From assembly GCF_010389155.1 (NCBI RefSeq), contig NC_057766.1, positions 39,751,516 to 39,815,515 on the forward strand: a DNA stretch of 64,000 nucleotides, read 5' to 3'. This document shows positions 45,771 to 57,040 of the stretch, one piece after another. Source of the DNA: Erigeron canadensis (Eukaryota > Streptophyta > Magnoliopsida > Asterales > Asteraceae). Numbering within the stretch: position 1 is the stretch's first letter; every line of letters starts with the position of its first letter. The translations under genes and the position numbers were made by a program. Under the pieces are notes generated by a model that saw only the letters and a list, made by a program, of their open reading frames with translations, ran no database searches and had not been told where the DNA came from.

Positions 45771-46630
45771 CTTCCTTTTATGCAAATGGTAACTTCTACG
45801 AGAGAGGGTACTACCTAGGCGACGGGATATACCCCGAGTATGCTACATTCGTCAAGACTTTTACCGATCCAATTGATGAAAAGAGAAAGCTTTTTAAGAA
45901 AAAGCAAGAGTCAGCACGTAAGGGTATAGAAAGGGCTTTTGGTGTGTTGAAAAAAAGATGGAAGGTCCTTAATCATCCAGCTCAGTATTGGGACAAGGCA
46001 CTCATGCAAGACGTGATTTATGCTTGTATCATCTTGCATAACATGATATTAGAGGACGAGGACAAGGCCATATGTCAAGACTACAATCCAGATGAACCTT
46101 CTCTAGTGTCGGACTATTGGGAACAAATGACTCCACTCGAACAACGAATTCAAAACCGCCATGCTATTAAAAGCCGAGAAACACACAATATGCTTACGGC
46201 AGACTTGGTTGATCATCTTTGGTCGACCCAAGCACATGACTTTGATCCCGATAACGTGGTCCTCCCGGATCTCAACGAGTATGTTAGTTTGGACGATGAG
46301 TAGCTTGTTTGTCTTTTTCTTCTTTTTTTTTAAATAATGTCGTAGTATGTCATTTTTAGGAACTTAAGTTATTATGTTTGTATTAATTAAAAACTTTATT
46401 TATGTATTATTTTTTTTATTAAGTTGTATGCAAGTCAAACTAGAAAAACAAAAAATAAAATCAAAAAGTTGGTAAAAAAAATGAAAGTCAAACTAGAAAA
46501 AAAAAAAAATCAAGAACCCCTACCTTAGAGAACCCCTTGCTCCAAGGGAACTCCTCCTTTTTAGTCTCATCCTACATGGCATAAAAAGTGTAAGATACGG
46601 GGCGCTTGAGAACCCGTTGCTCCTGTCTTA

Positions 46631-47713
46631 TGTGTCACTTCAAGAAATCTCAGAAAAAAATACTCGTACATAGTGTCTGTTATTTGATCAAAGTATATTT
46701 TACAGTAACATTTTACAACGAAAATAGTTATCAAGTTACTCGTACAATTAAAAAAAAAATACAAGTACAATTGCTGAAAATTTTAAATCCAAAGTATGTT
46801 TATTTATCAGTAACATTAAAGAGTGGATATATAACTTTGACGGTAAATACTATCGTTTATATTTTATAACAATTGCTATAAATTATATTAATAAATTGAG
46901 TTTTAAATATATACTTTTCATTAATATAAATTTCATCAACTAACATATAACACAACAACAAAGATATTTACGGTCAAATCTTAAAAAAAACAAAATAAGA
47001 TATTTAAAATGGTATGGAGGGAGTGTTGGTTAGTGTATTAAACTCAATTTTAATTACAAGTTCAACTGTAAAGTTTATTTGTTATATTAAATTCAATCTC
47101 AAACTACCAAATAATTTCGTATTAAATTCAATTCAAGGTACCAAATTCAATTATTAAAGGAAAATATTTCTCCGAAGCTATAATTAATGGTCATTGTACT
47201 TTTTTTAGTATAAAAGCGTACTTCATTATTTTTAAAGAAATGATATATTTACAACAATGATAATAAATACAATTTTTATCCATACTAATTACGTACTATG
47301 AAATTGTCATTAACAAAATCTAAGTAAATATTGGTATACTATATTATACATATTGGTTATATTGAAGGCAAAAGTTAATATTTAAACCTGTAAAACATAC
47401 ATAAAATATATAAATATTTTTTAACAGTCAATCGATAATGATGTTAAAAAACACCTCAGTATATAAGAGTCAGACTCTGGCAATTTCTCTCCCCGGTTCA
47501 AAAGATGTGCAAAAATTATTTGGGCAGACATTTCAAAACAAAATCAAAAATATATCAACTAGTTGTACCAACATCATTTGTATGAATATCTTATATAATT
47601 TGATTTTTAATTCTACATGTAAATGTAAATTTAGCTACAAGTTTAAGTCTATCCATTTGTTAAGTACTTTTTAATATTATTATTTTCCCTACATATATCT
47701 TTTTTAAATTAAA
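46631..47713. other. Intergenic DNA, nothing recognised
   Basis: Very AT-rich. Frames at 46606-46869 and 47438-47674 have chance-like composition. Confidence 0.5.
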
Positions 47714-47992
47714 CTAGCACGGTACCCGCGCTATGCGGCGGTGGTCGTGACGGCGACGGTGTGATGGTTGGACGACTGTTGGTGGTGGAGCGGCGGTGAG
47801 TTGTGTATATAATTAATGTAAAAGGTTAATGGACATATTTTAAATGATAAAGGACTGACAGTGTAATTTAATCATTGATGTTAAGAGGATAGTGTATATG
47901 AAAGTATTTTAAGGGGTGTTAAGTGAAAATATTACATATTTTCAACATTACCAAAAATAAAAAGGGCTATTCTTTTTATAATATAATATAGA
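47714..47992 (-). mobile_element. Intact-looking non-autonomous Helitron (279 bp)
   Basis: On the minus strand it starts TCTATATTATATTATAAAAA (47992) and ends in a CCGCATAGCGCGG hairpin, then GTACCGTG and CTAG (47714). The flanks are A on the plus-strand left (47713) and T on the right (47993), that is insertion between A and T without target duplication. The 3' third is rich in CCACC/GTCGCC. It is the clearest copy of the family that recurs across the window. Confidence 0.82.
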
Positions 47993-49385
47993 TACCTTTA
48001 CAATATATTTTTTTAACATTGAATTTAATCTTAACTACCATATTTTTTGTTATACTAAATTCAATCCAAACTGCAAAATTTATCTATCAAATTCAATTAT
48101 TGAAGGTAAAAGTAAATATAACTTTACTATTTTTTTTATTGAACAGCAAAGATAACTTTATTAATTATTATCCTTTAAAATTTCACTCAGACATAAATAA
48201 GTTATGTTACCTTTTATATATTATGATATAAAGTGTATACACGTTAATGACAACTCATATAGTTGCCAATGTCATTAACAAAGCCGAAATGAATATTGGT
48301 GTATTGAATGATGCCTGTGGTTTTGTTGAATGCGTAAAGAACATGATTTTATATGACACAGTTTTAGATACAAACAACATATGAACAATACTGCATAATC
48401 ATGATATCTAAATCAGGTCATAATGTTTTGAATTTCATAGTTTACATATTTTTGAACCGCAAATTTTGAATATATTTCAATTAAAATCTATCTCTGTTTT
48501 AATGTCTCTCTTTTTTTTAATCGTCAATACATTTAGCAGAAAAACCAATATTGATTTCCTAATGATGATTATTGATATGAGGTGTATATAATCATGTTTC
48601 TTTTTCTACATCAAACTATCAAACATACATATAACAAAATCTAAGATAGACTTTCCTTTGGTTTGCATTACAATAATTCCTATATAAAAATGTTTTGCAT
48701 CACAAGTTGAGATACACGTTAGATGAAGATAGTAGTTTGAAAGATGAATGAATCTAAAGTAGAATACCTAAAACCGAGAATAAAAATAATTAATGATAAA
48801 TGAGTTAAATTTAATTGAAAAAATAATGTGAATTAGAGTAAATAAAAAAAGGAAAGTAAGTAGAAGCGGTCATTGCAGACAAAATAAAATAAGGTTGTTC
48901 TGAAAAGCCACTCTACTCCCCTCCTCTTTTGTTATTTGCCACTTTTAGCCGCTTTTGTTAAAGCTTCTTCCTTTTTCCACATATGTACCACCTATTCAAC
49001 AGCCAAACACACTGTACTTGTATCATTAGCAGTTCACAATTGCATACTCTACTGAAAGTTTGAACCACCAATATAGCAGCTATTAAAAACATGTGTTGGA
49101 GCTTTTGAGTTTTGACAGTATAATAAGTTCCTTTAAAGTGCTCCATTTATGGAATGACCAAACCATATACAATTGAAATTGAAACTATTTAGCAATGAAC
49201 ACATTGTGGGGACCATGAGTACAAATTACGAGTAGATACTTCCTTACTTCCTTGTGTATGTTTTTTCTGAAATGTGAATTTTGCTTAATATTTTGTGTCA
49301 TTATTTGACAAAAGGAAATTTAGCGTTGTTTTTTTAACTAGGTCCGCGTTAGAGAACTCTCTCGAAGTAAAATTGTCTATTTTAA
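47993..49385. other. Intergenic DNA, nothing recognised
   Basis: AT-rich with chance frames (48019-48231 and 48958-49146). No gene was seen. Confidence 0.5.
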
Positions 49386-49515
49386 ATACCCAATGGGGGG
49401 AAACCCCCTACTAATCCGCCTGAAGACACAACAATTAATTGGCGTAAACTCTGTCCCTTCAGACTTGAACCCCGATCGCTCATAGAGGTTCATTGTTGTA
49501 ACTTTATTCGATCCG
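49340..49515 (-). mobile_element. tRNA-related SINE of a second family
   Basis: The minus strand has GATCGGGGTTCAAGTCTG, a strong pol III B box, downstream of a weaker A-box candidate near AACCTCTATGAGCGA. The tail reads TTCGAGAGAGTTCTCTAACG. No target duplication was fixed. Confidence 0.5.
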
Positions 49516-50127
49516 TAACAATCATATTGTTTTTAATGTAACTTGACCCAACTCTTAAAATCAACTTGTGACTTGTAAATGTCTAATATAACTATTGTAA
49601 GTTAAGTTGTGAGAGCATAGTATGTGGGTATGTGATGGAACAATGACATGGCATCCGGTACCGGTTATCCCTCCATATCTCACTATCCGGCACCGTTTTT
49701 AACTTCGGCGTTCTTTGTTTATTTGCCGAACACCGTCATCTTGGTGTATTTTGTTCTTTAATGAATATGTGGGCCAAGGTATTATTTAATGTAGTATTCA
49801 TTATTAAGATAATATATATATATATATATATCCATTTCCTTACAAAGGAAAAACAAAATAGTCGGATAACATGTATTATATTTACATATATTTTCCATAG
49901 TTTATATATCAGAGAAAATATCTTTGTTGAGTTGAGATTGTTTAGTTTTGATCTTGTTTGGTTTGTTTGGGAGTAGAAGAACTCAAGATTCAAGAAAGAG
50001 AGGAAAAAGAAAGTATGTAGTTGTAGATCTTATCTTCTTTTTAGTGTTTTTTATGAAGGATTCTATAGTCAAAGTAGTGAAGGTAGAAGGAAAAACGGAT
50101 GGTCCATTTTTACTTTTGTTTATATAT

Positions 50128-50369
50128 AAGTAAGTAAGTAAGTAACTGCTCAGTGCCGCCTTCCGCGGGTTTTGAGCTCCAATACCTCGACGGTGTATGA
50201 GGGAGGTTAAGATGTAGGCAGACCTTACCTCTACCTAAGTAGAGAGGTTGCTTCCAGTTTCTACCTAAATGGTAGAAAAGGCCCTCCAACCTTTGCATGG
50301 GATGAGGATTGAACCCATGATTTCTGTCTCCAGAGGCAATGGTGTTTACCACTGATCCAACCATGCTGC
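50128..50369 (-). mobile_element. tRNA-derived SINE with 19-bp target duplication
   Basis: The perfect direct repeat TTTACTTTTGTTTATATAT flanks it at 50109-50127 and 50370-50388. On the minus strand the head has an A box (TTGGATCAGTGG) and a B box (GGGTTCAATCC). The body includes TACCATTTAGGTAGAAAC and CTACCTAAGTAGAGG-type stretches, and the tail is (TTAC)n. It is about 242 bp and relies on other elements for movement. Relatives are at 37090-37290 and 27595-27805. Confidence 0.88.
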
Positions 50370-50399
50370 TTTACTTTTGTTTATATATGTATCATTATA

Positions 50400-51432
50400 T
50401 TTGTGTTCTCAAATAAAATGTAATTTAAAAAGTTTAATATAAAAGAGAAAAGTAGTGTTCTGCGTTGTTTTGCATTCATAACGGCTAAAAACTAATGAAA
50501 TAATGAAAACTGATGTGGCAGTGAGGTGGCGTTCTGGATAATTCTTGGTCTTGAACCATACCAGATACTCTGATGGGTAAAAAGGTTGTCATTATTAATA
50601 TTAAACATGATTAAAATAATGTAGTATGTTTTACTTCTTAAATGACACTCACTAATGTATCGTAAATTCCTCATCTTGGGTGAAAATTAAAAAACATCTT
50701 TAAGAAAAAGTAGTGATTGGTAAAAAAATTTAAAAAATGAGCATCAATATATCAACTTGATTTACATTTGACAGGTTGGACTAAATAAGTATCCTCATCT
50801 CTTTGTAGCCATGTGATTCTGCCACTGCCCTACTGGCAAAATGGTCAAAAACAACATAGTCTCCAAAAGGAGCATATTTACATGTGAGGTTAATTTAATA
50901 CAATTTGGCAATACTTAAATATATAATTATTAAAAACATTTTTTTTATTTTCTGTAACTTCCAAACATTAAATTTGACATATAATCTCTTTAACCTTTTC
51001 TTACAAAGAATTTCATATCTAATCAAGATAACAGGACTAAGGTAAATATAACTATATTATAGTTTATATATTTTTTATGTATATAATTAGCATTATATTT
51101 ACTCTTAAGCTCAGTATCAATACTAGGCAATAGGTAAGAATTAAATGATTTTGAATGAATGCAAAACTTAAATCCTAGATTGGAACTTTAATCAGATTGA
51201 ATGTGCATGTGACGTGAAGATTAATAACAATGATTCTATTTTCAAGTTGGTCTAATATAAATTTCAAGTTGGTATAATTAGTTCGACAGTTACATGATTT
51301 ATATTATATAGCAACTTCCAGACACAATCAAGTAAATATCTTCAATAGAACTAAATATTGGGAAAGTAAATTCAGTTATTTATGTAGATATAAAGAAAGA
51401 TACGATATATATATATAAATCTTAGATGTCGT
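50400..51432. other. 3' flank of the RRM gene and intergenic DNA
   Basis: AT-rich. I see no coding sequence. If the RRM gene has a further last exon it would lie here, but none was recognised. Confidence 0.45.
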
Positions 51433-53363
51433 TTATTTTATACCTTGAGCTGGAGTAATTTGTGTGGGCTTTGAGAGAATAGCAGGAACAGTAGAGACTG
51501 GGCCAGCAGATGTTGGGGCACAAAAGATCTGGGCTGGTAAGCCCATTGCTTGAGATTGATGATGGTATTGATACATAGGGTACATGGGCATCAATGTATG
51601 TGCCCCAACTGTTGCTTGACCAGGATACACATGTGAGTAGTGCCCTCCAGTCACATATGCCCCGCCAGTGTATCCTAATTTCTGTAAATTAAAAAGGGGG
51701 AAAAAAATGTATGTTAGATGACAACTTGACAAGTAACTAAAATCTATGATTTTCATTTTCTACTATTCTATATCTTTACTTGATAGATATAAAATATTGT
51801 CCATGTTTTATTAAAAATATATATCAATAGTTAAGATACGCAATATATTCATATAATTTATGCTTTATTTAATTTTTTAATTTATGTAGTCAATTCTTTT
51901 TTACGCATATATGTAATTAACTCATTTAGTATATTAACAAATTTAATTTATATATCCAAAAATTTAATTATAAACATCTTAGATAACTATTATTAAAAAC
52001 ATATAAGCTTTCTCATAATTTAAAATAACATAACATACAATATAAAACACTCAACATAACTGTTTTTCAACGTTTAGTGTTTGACATTGCCAAACACCTA
52101 CTACTTGACAACTCCTATGCTATACATCAAATCCAACTTTAGTTATACCTATAAATGTAAGTTATTTACGTTATGCTCTAAAAAGTTAACCAAATTATGT
52201 ATCATATATATAGAACCTAAATTGACTAATTATGACAACTATTTTAACTGAAATATATGTTATGTTATTTAGCTCAACAAAGTAAATTTAATGCCAATTA
52301 TGTGAAACATGTGCACTACGTATTCATGAAAATGAAATAAATTGAAATGAGTTCACAAATAAAGTGAATCCACTCACATGATTGTAGCTGACATCGGTTG
52401 TAGCAACGTATGTTGCCGGAGCATAACCGTAGTATGGCACGGTGTTCTGGTGCGGGTGATGGTGATGGAACGGTGACGCCGGTGTAGGCGTTGGTGGATA
52501 ATACCACTGCACGTGATTAGGAGGTGGTGTGATCACTCCCGCAGATCTCGGTCCCACTACCACATTTGGCCCTACAATTTACATCAAATCCAAAAATTGA
52601 GAAACATAAAAAAAGAAAGAAAAAAAAAACACGACAATTTCAAGACACACGTAACATTTTATACGTATGTTTTTTTGTGATATAAATTTTGAAGACATAT
52701 ATTGAAAGTGATAATAAACCTAAGGATTGTAAAAAAAAAAATAGTACTTTATATATACTTCAAAACCACCATCTAAATTTTCGCATAACAAACGAGTTTT
52801 AAATTTTAATACACCCCAACCCGTTGTATATATATATACGGTCACTTTTACTGCACATACCAGTTTGCTGGGGTGGCATTGGTGGTGGTGTAGGCGGGAC
52901 AACTGCTAAGGTTCGCTGGCGGCGTGCACCAAGTGAAGCAAGATTACAGTTGGCCCGTCGGCCGTTGATCACGGGTGTTGGATCCTCGCATGCCTTCTTT
53001 GCCGATTCGGGTTCCTTAAACGTAACCTAATTGTATATGATCGATGTAATTAAAACATATATAAATTAGATTAATTAATAATGTAGTAATTACGTGAAGG
53101 AATATAGATAAAGTACGAGTAATTAATTAAGATGAGATGATGAAACATACAAATCCATAGCCTTTGGAACGACCGGTTAGTTTGTCAGAGATAATAACGG
53201 CTTCGAGAATATCGCCGTATTTTTCGAAATGATCTCGCATGGCTTCTTTAGGTGTCTCCCACGCTAATCCGCCAACGAAGACTTTGGTCAACGTAGTGTC
53301 ACCAAATGGTCCTACTACTACTGACCCACCACCACCGTTGTTGCCGCTGATCAACATTGTCAT
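51433..53363 (-). CDS. Single-RRM RNA-binding protein, RBM24/RBM38-like (plant ARP1 type)
   Basis: Four exons are read on the minus strand: 53363-53151, 53026-52861, 52571-52378 and 51681-51433. All introns are GT..AG with matching phases, and the predicted length is 273 aa. The RRM spans about residues 25-100: RNP2 is KVFVGGLAW, RNP1 is KGYGFVTF (split by intron 1), with RDHFEKYGDILEAVIISDKL between and NGRRANCNLASLGARR after. The rest is Pro/His/Tyr/Gly-rich low-complexity sequence (PPTPPPMPPQQ, FHHHHPHQN, MYPMYQYHHQSQAMGLPAQI). This matches the plant group that includes the ABA-regulated ARP1, nuclear/cytoplasmic RNA-binding proteins that affect mRNA fate. The first ATG is used; a second Met follows two codons later. 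The C-terminus is less sure because GTATAA right before the stop could act as a splice donor. Confidence 0.92.
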
Positions 53364-53519
53364 TTCCTTTCAAACTTTATTCTTCTTCTTGCTTAATTAG
53401 CTTGTTAGTTGTTTAATTTTCGATATAAAACCAAGACGTTTTATTGTATCTGATGATTTGATTTGATATGATACGATGATAAAGAAGAAAGAATAGTTAT
53501 TACTATTACTATGAGATTA

Positions 53520-53620
53520 TGGAAGGAATTAAGGGGAAGAGATCGATCGATCGATCGATCAATCAAGGGAGTGAAATGAAAGATAATAAATAAAATCATC
53601 CATCTATATCTATATATATT
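53520..53620 (-). promoter_or_regulatory. Probable core promoter of the RRM gene
   Basis: TATATATAGATA on the minus strand (about 53609-53620) is a good TATA box, about 250 bp upstream of the start codon. A (GATC)n run at about 53540-53560 lies in the presumed 5' UTR. Confidence 0.5.
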
Positions 53621-53982
53621 AAAGGGATGGGACTGGAATTTGATTAATGCGGGATAGAGAGAAGGACAGCTAGACAAAGACGGCGTTAAGCTTGAGATAT
53701 TCATTCAGAAAAACCAACGTTTTTCTTTTATTTATTAATTATTTCTCTTATTTATTTGATAAATAGCATGATTAGATGAAAGTGATTACTATCTTTTGTT
53801 TTTTAAGTGTACATTTTATGTTTTTGAAACATGTTATAGAATGCCAAGCATAAAATAAAATAAACTCTTTAAGAGCTTTTAATATGAAGGGATTTCTAAC
53901 TAGAATATTAACGGCAAATTTAAAATGGCTTTACATAAAATTAAATGGAATTATAAAATATTAAAACAAATATGCATATCAG

Positions 53983-54647
53983 TAGGGGTGATTATGGGCT
54001 CAGCCCGACCCAACCTCAACCCGGACCGCCCCGTGACCCGAAAAGTACAAAATATGTGGACCGAGGGCCGGCCCATGTTTCATTGGGTCGGTCCGGTCCG
54101 GGTTAGCACGCGGACTCTGGTTTTTGCTGGCCAACCCGTAACCCGGAGAACAACAATATATTTCATGGTTTTTAAGTGTTCTTATGGTTTTCTTAATAAT
54201 GGTTTAACTATAATACAATATCTTATTATGGTTCTCGTTTTGGTTGTGCTTTAACTATCAACAACAACATTAAGAAATTATGTGAGAATTCCTAATTACA
54301 TTATTAATATGATTTTACATAAAAAAAAAAAAAAAGTGTGTTGGATGAAATTCAAAACCAAATCAAATACTGAAATACATATATAAATATATAAAAAATA
54401 CTAGTAAAAATTATTATTATAATATATATTTTTGTGAGTTTACATGAGTCCTATAACAATGTAATGTCAATGTTGTTCGGGTTGGCAGGTTCTCAGATTT
54501 TTCCCTGGGTTAGCCCGGCCCGACCTACAACCCGAGATTTCATAAAATATAGGCCCGCGGACTGGACCATATACTTAACGGGTTGGGTCGGGCTCGGTTT
54601 TTTTCGGGTAGGTTAAACGGGTTTGACGGGTATTTTGATCACCCCTA
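53983..54647. mobile_element. Non-autonomous hAT element (665 bp)
   Basis: The ends TAGGGGTGATTA and TGATCACCCCTA are inverted, and the element is flanked by the perfect 8-bp repeat CATATCAG (53975-53982 and 54648-54655). Subterminal blocks on both sides are dense in GGGTCGG/CCCGACC motifs, as usual for transposase-binding ends of this group. The open frames inside have no transposase similarity. Confidence 0.9.
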
Positions 54648-54659
54648 CATATCAGATCG

Positions 54660-55515
54660 GATAAAATATGCATGTCTATCTTTATATAAAACAGTCTGAA
54701 TATTTCAGTTCTACCGACATCTCCTATGGCTCAACAATACTATAAAACTAGGTGTTTGCTTTAGGCCTTAAAAATTTTAAGGCCTCAATATTTTGTATAT
54801 TATACTTAATAATATTTTGCATTGGAGTTACACCTTTTTGATTTTTGCATCAACATATGCATCTTTTTTATTAATTACTAATAGTTCAATAATAAAAGTC
54901 GAGTTATTTTTTTTAAATTTATATGATAATAAATTAGGCTACCAAATATAATCTCGTTTGGGGCCTCCAAAACCCTTAAGCCGCCACTAAATCCCCTATA
55001 TGTCAACGTTTCACTAGAAATGTTTGTCCTTACAATACATAAATTTGTATAACTTCTTCGACATATATAGAGATAAAACTAAAAATGTCATACTGTAGCT
55101 GTGTAACATGATGAGTGGTTAACATTCAAAAACGTAAATACATAAAGTCATAAGTTTATCAAATTCGTCACAATTACGGTTTTCCACGTTATATATTCTA
55201 GTATTCTACTGTAATTTGAAGTAATAATGATGTTCTATAATTTTACAGAGCAAAAGAATAGATGATTACAGAAAAACTTTTATGATTACTAGAACATCAA
55301 ATCGATATTTTTGATTTTCATGAAATCTTACTTTCCTCTTTTGTAAAAATGGAAAAAGATATATAAATTTGAATACAAAATAAAATAATCTTACTTCATT
55401 GGGTATTACGTAAACAAAAAAGCATGTTTCATTCTTCGTAGTCCTTGCAAAAATGATTTTATGCTCTATCTAAAAGAGTAACTTTATATGTCACAAGCAA
55501 GCAAAAGAGACATTC
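54660..55515. other. Intergenic DNA, nothing recognised
   Basis: A patch at 54740-55000 has the wording of a degraded repeat, but no ends were found. Confidence 0.4.
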
Positions 55516-55524
55516 CATACATTA

Positions 55525-55757
55525 AGACAGACGGTGCAGCCAATAAATATCAGTCCAATTGATCAGAGGTATTCCCGGTTTTATCCAAAGTCTTGAGTTC
55601 GATCTTTAGGGATGGCAAAACCTTGTGGTTTTTCCCTCTGAATACTTGTAACGGCCCATGGTCAACATCTCGTTGTCTAAAGTACGTGTAAGGCTTCACT
55701 ATTATTCGGTGAGGTTTTTCTAATGTTGTGTTACATCTAAATGGTGGGAAAAAAAAA
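55525..55757 (+). mobile_element. tRNA-derived SINE (plus strand)
   Basis: It starts near GGTGCAGCCAATAAA, with an A-box-like CCAATTGATCAGAGGTA and a B-box-like GAGTTCGATCTTT about 45 bp later, and ends in an A-rich tail. AAGACAG occurs on both sides (55521 region and 55758 region), a possible short target duplication. Confidence 0.55.
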
Positions 55758-56004
55758 AGACAGCAGGTGCAAGGATTGTGAATTTCTAAGGGTACTGGCC
55801 ATTGATTGGCGATAATTAGTATTTTTAACGAGAGAGTACAGATATATGGCTTTAAACCATCATATATGATGCGACCAATAATAATACGAGTACTAAGGAA
55901 GGAGTGTCAGTGCATTAATGCGGATCGAAAAATAATTTTAAGCCTGAAAAATAACTAATTGTAAAATAATACTTTTGTTAATCCAAATAAGATATTTTAA
56001 TAAT

Positions 56005-56470
56005 AACTAGCATACTATCTGCGCGTTGCACCAGAATTTTATAACCATTTTTTTGGGTAAATACATTTGTTACAGTGTGTCAAAATTACATATTATAAGA
56101 TTTTGTTAATTGTTTCAAAACTATATGTATTTTAGTGTTGTAGCGTATAGAAAGACATTTTTGAAACCATAAATATATTGAAAGAAACATTTTTGGAACA
56201 AAAAAATATGCTTAATCTCTTAATCCACTTCTCTTTTTAAGGGGTTAAAGATAATATGGAAAATGTTAACGTGCATAAAAAGATGGTACAGTTTTCATAC
56301 TAACGTCTACCCCTGAATTTTATGGTAACTTTACAATTATTTAATGTTTTTAACGAAAACTCTTAAGGCTTCGTTTAATAAAACCCTGAAAATATCATAT
56401 TCCATTATACATGAAATATCAATATAACATATGACAATACTTCCATTAGTATCTATTAATTTGTTCAAAC
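56005..56470 (-). mobile_element. Helitron-like remnant
   Basis: ACTAGCATACTATCTGCGCG at 56006 is the reverse of a Helitron 3' end (GCAACGCGCAG hairpin, spacer, CTAG followed by T). The region near 56370 (TAAGGCTTCGTTTAATAAAA) is shared with the remnant at 3715-4440. No clean 5' end was found. Confidence 0.45.
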
Positions 56471-56779
56471 TTATATATGTTGGATATGTAATTGTAATTC
56501 TTAATGTAATTGTTTTTTTTGCACTTAATAAACCAAATTTGCACTAGTTGGTATTCCAGTCCTCGATCTCGTCGTGTTGTTTGTCTGATTAATATGAGGT
56601 TTTCTCCATCCGTTTTTTCCTGAAAATTGGATTGACATTCTGCACGAATGATGTATGTATCAATAAATGGACGAACATGCTATGACCATTCGAACGTTAA
56701 AAAAAACATAAAGAAATGACATAAACAGATACATATATCGAACAAGACAATGAATTTTTACACAAACTATTTTCACATA

Positions 56780-57040
56780 CACATATAACTATATATATAC
56801 TATATTAAAAAAAAAAAAAACCAACTCCCTTGTTGAAAGTTAAATGGGAAAAATTATCTAAAATGATTTTAATGATTAAATTACATTATCACTCCTTTAT
56901 CCTTTAAAATATCTTTATTAACCATTTACATCAATTACTTTTACATCAATTATCTACACCACTTGACGTCGAATTTACCACAAACAGTTGCCCCACTACC
57001 ACACCATTACCGTTATGACCACCTCTGCATTGTTCAAGAA
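56780..57040 (+). mobile_element. Diverged Helitron copy (family of 47714-47992)
   Basis: The order CTATATTAAAAAA.., TGATTAAATTACATTATCAC, TCCTTTATCCTTTAAAATAT, ACATCAATTATCTACACCAC and CCACACCATTACCG follows the minus-strand reading of 47714-47992. The 3' end is eroded. Confidence 0.5.

Larger units (their letters stand above)
44464..46303 (+). pseudogene. Broken HARBI1-type transposase (DDE nuclease)
   Basis: Similarity begins with the Ser/acidic leader at 44464, where TTG stands in place of a start codon, and continues with NLMRDYFADQPTYTTRQFRR. A one-base shift near 44800 leads into KLGFTALQKCTAAIRQLAYG. After a repeat-filled intron (about 44951-45308) come VHGFPGMIGSIDCMHWPWEM (first Asp) and AVASYDL. 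An in-frame TAG at 45538 replaces the Trp expected there. Then come SYNDINVFESSPVLEDL (second Asp), a second repeat-rich intron ending TTTTGTAG (45770), NYYERGYYLGDGIYPEY and KGIERAFGVLKKRWKVL (Glu). It ends at 46303. The catalytic D, D and E are all kept, but the lost start, shift and stop make it inactive. The family cuts and pastes DNA at TTA sites. Confidence 0.85.
44119..46627 (+). mobile_element. PIF/Harbinger element with transposase (2.5 kb)
   Basis: TTA at 44116-44118 precedes GACCGCTAGGAGCAAGG. At the right end, CCGTTGCTCCTGTC is followed by TTA (46628-46630). The inverted ends match as GAC..AGGAGCAA, with a 4-bp difference. The element carries the transposase only. A Myb/SANT partner gene is absent. 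Confidence 0.78.

Noticed and set aside
49450..49510. Possible tRNA gene
   Set aside because: Only a B box and a weak A box are present. No cloverleaf with an acceptor stem could be drawn, so a SINE is more likely.
50110..50364. 84-codon minus-strand frame
   Set aside because: It is the SINE body read through. The boxes and target duplication explain the sequence.
54000..54260. 109-codon frame inside the hAT element
   Set aside because: It follows the GGGTCGG-rich subterminal repeats and shows no transposase or other domain.
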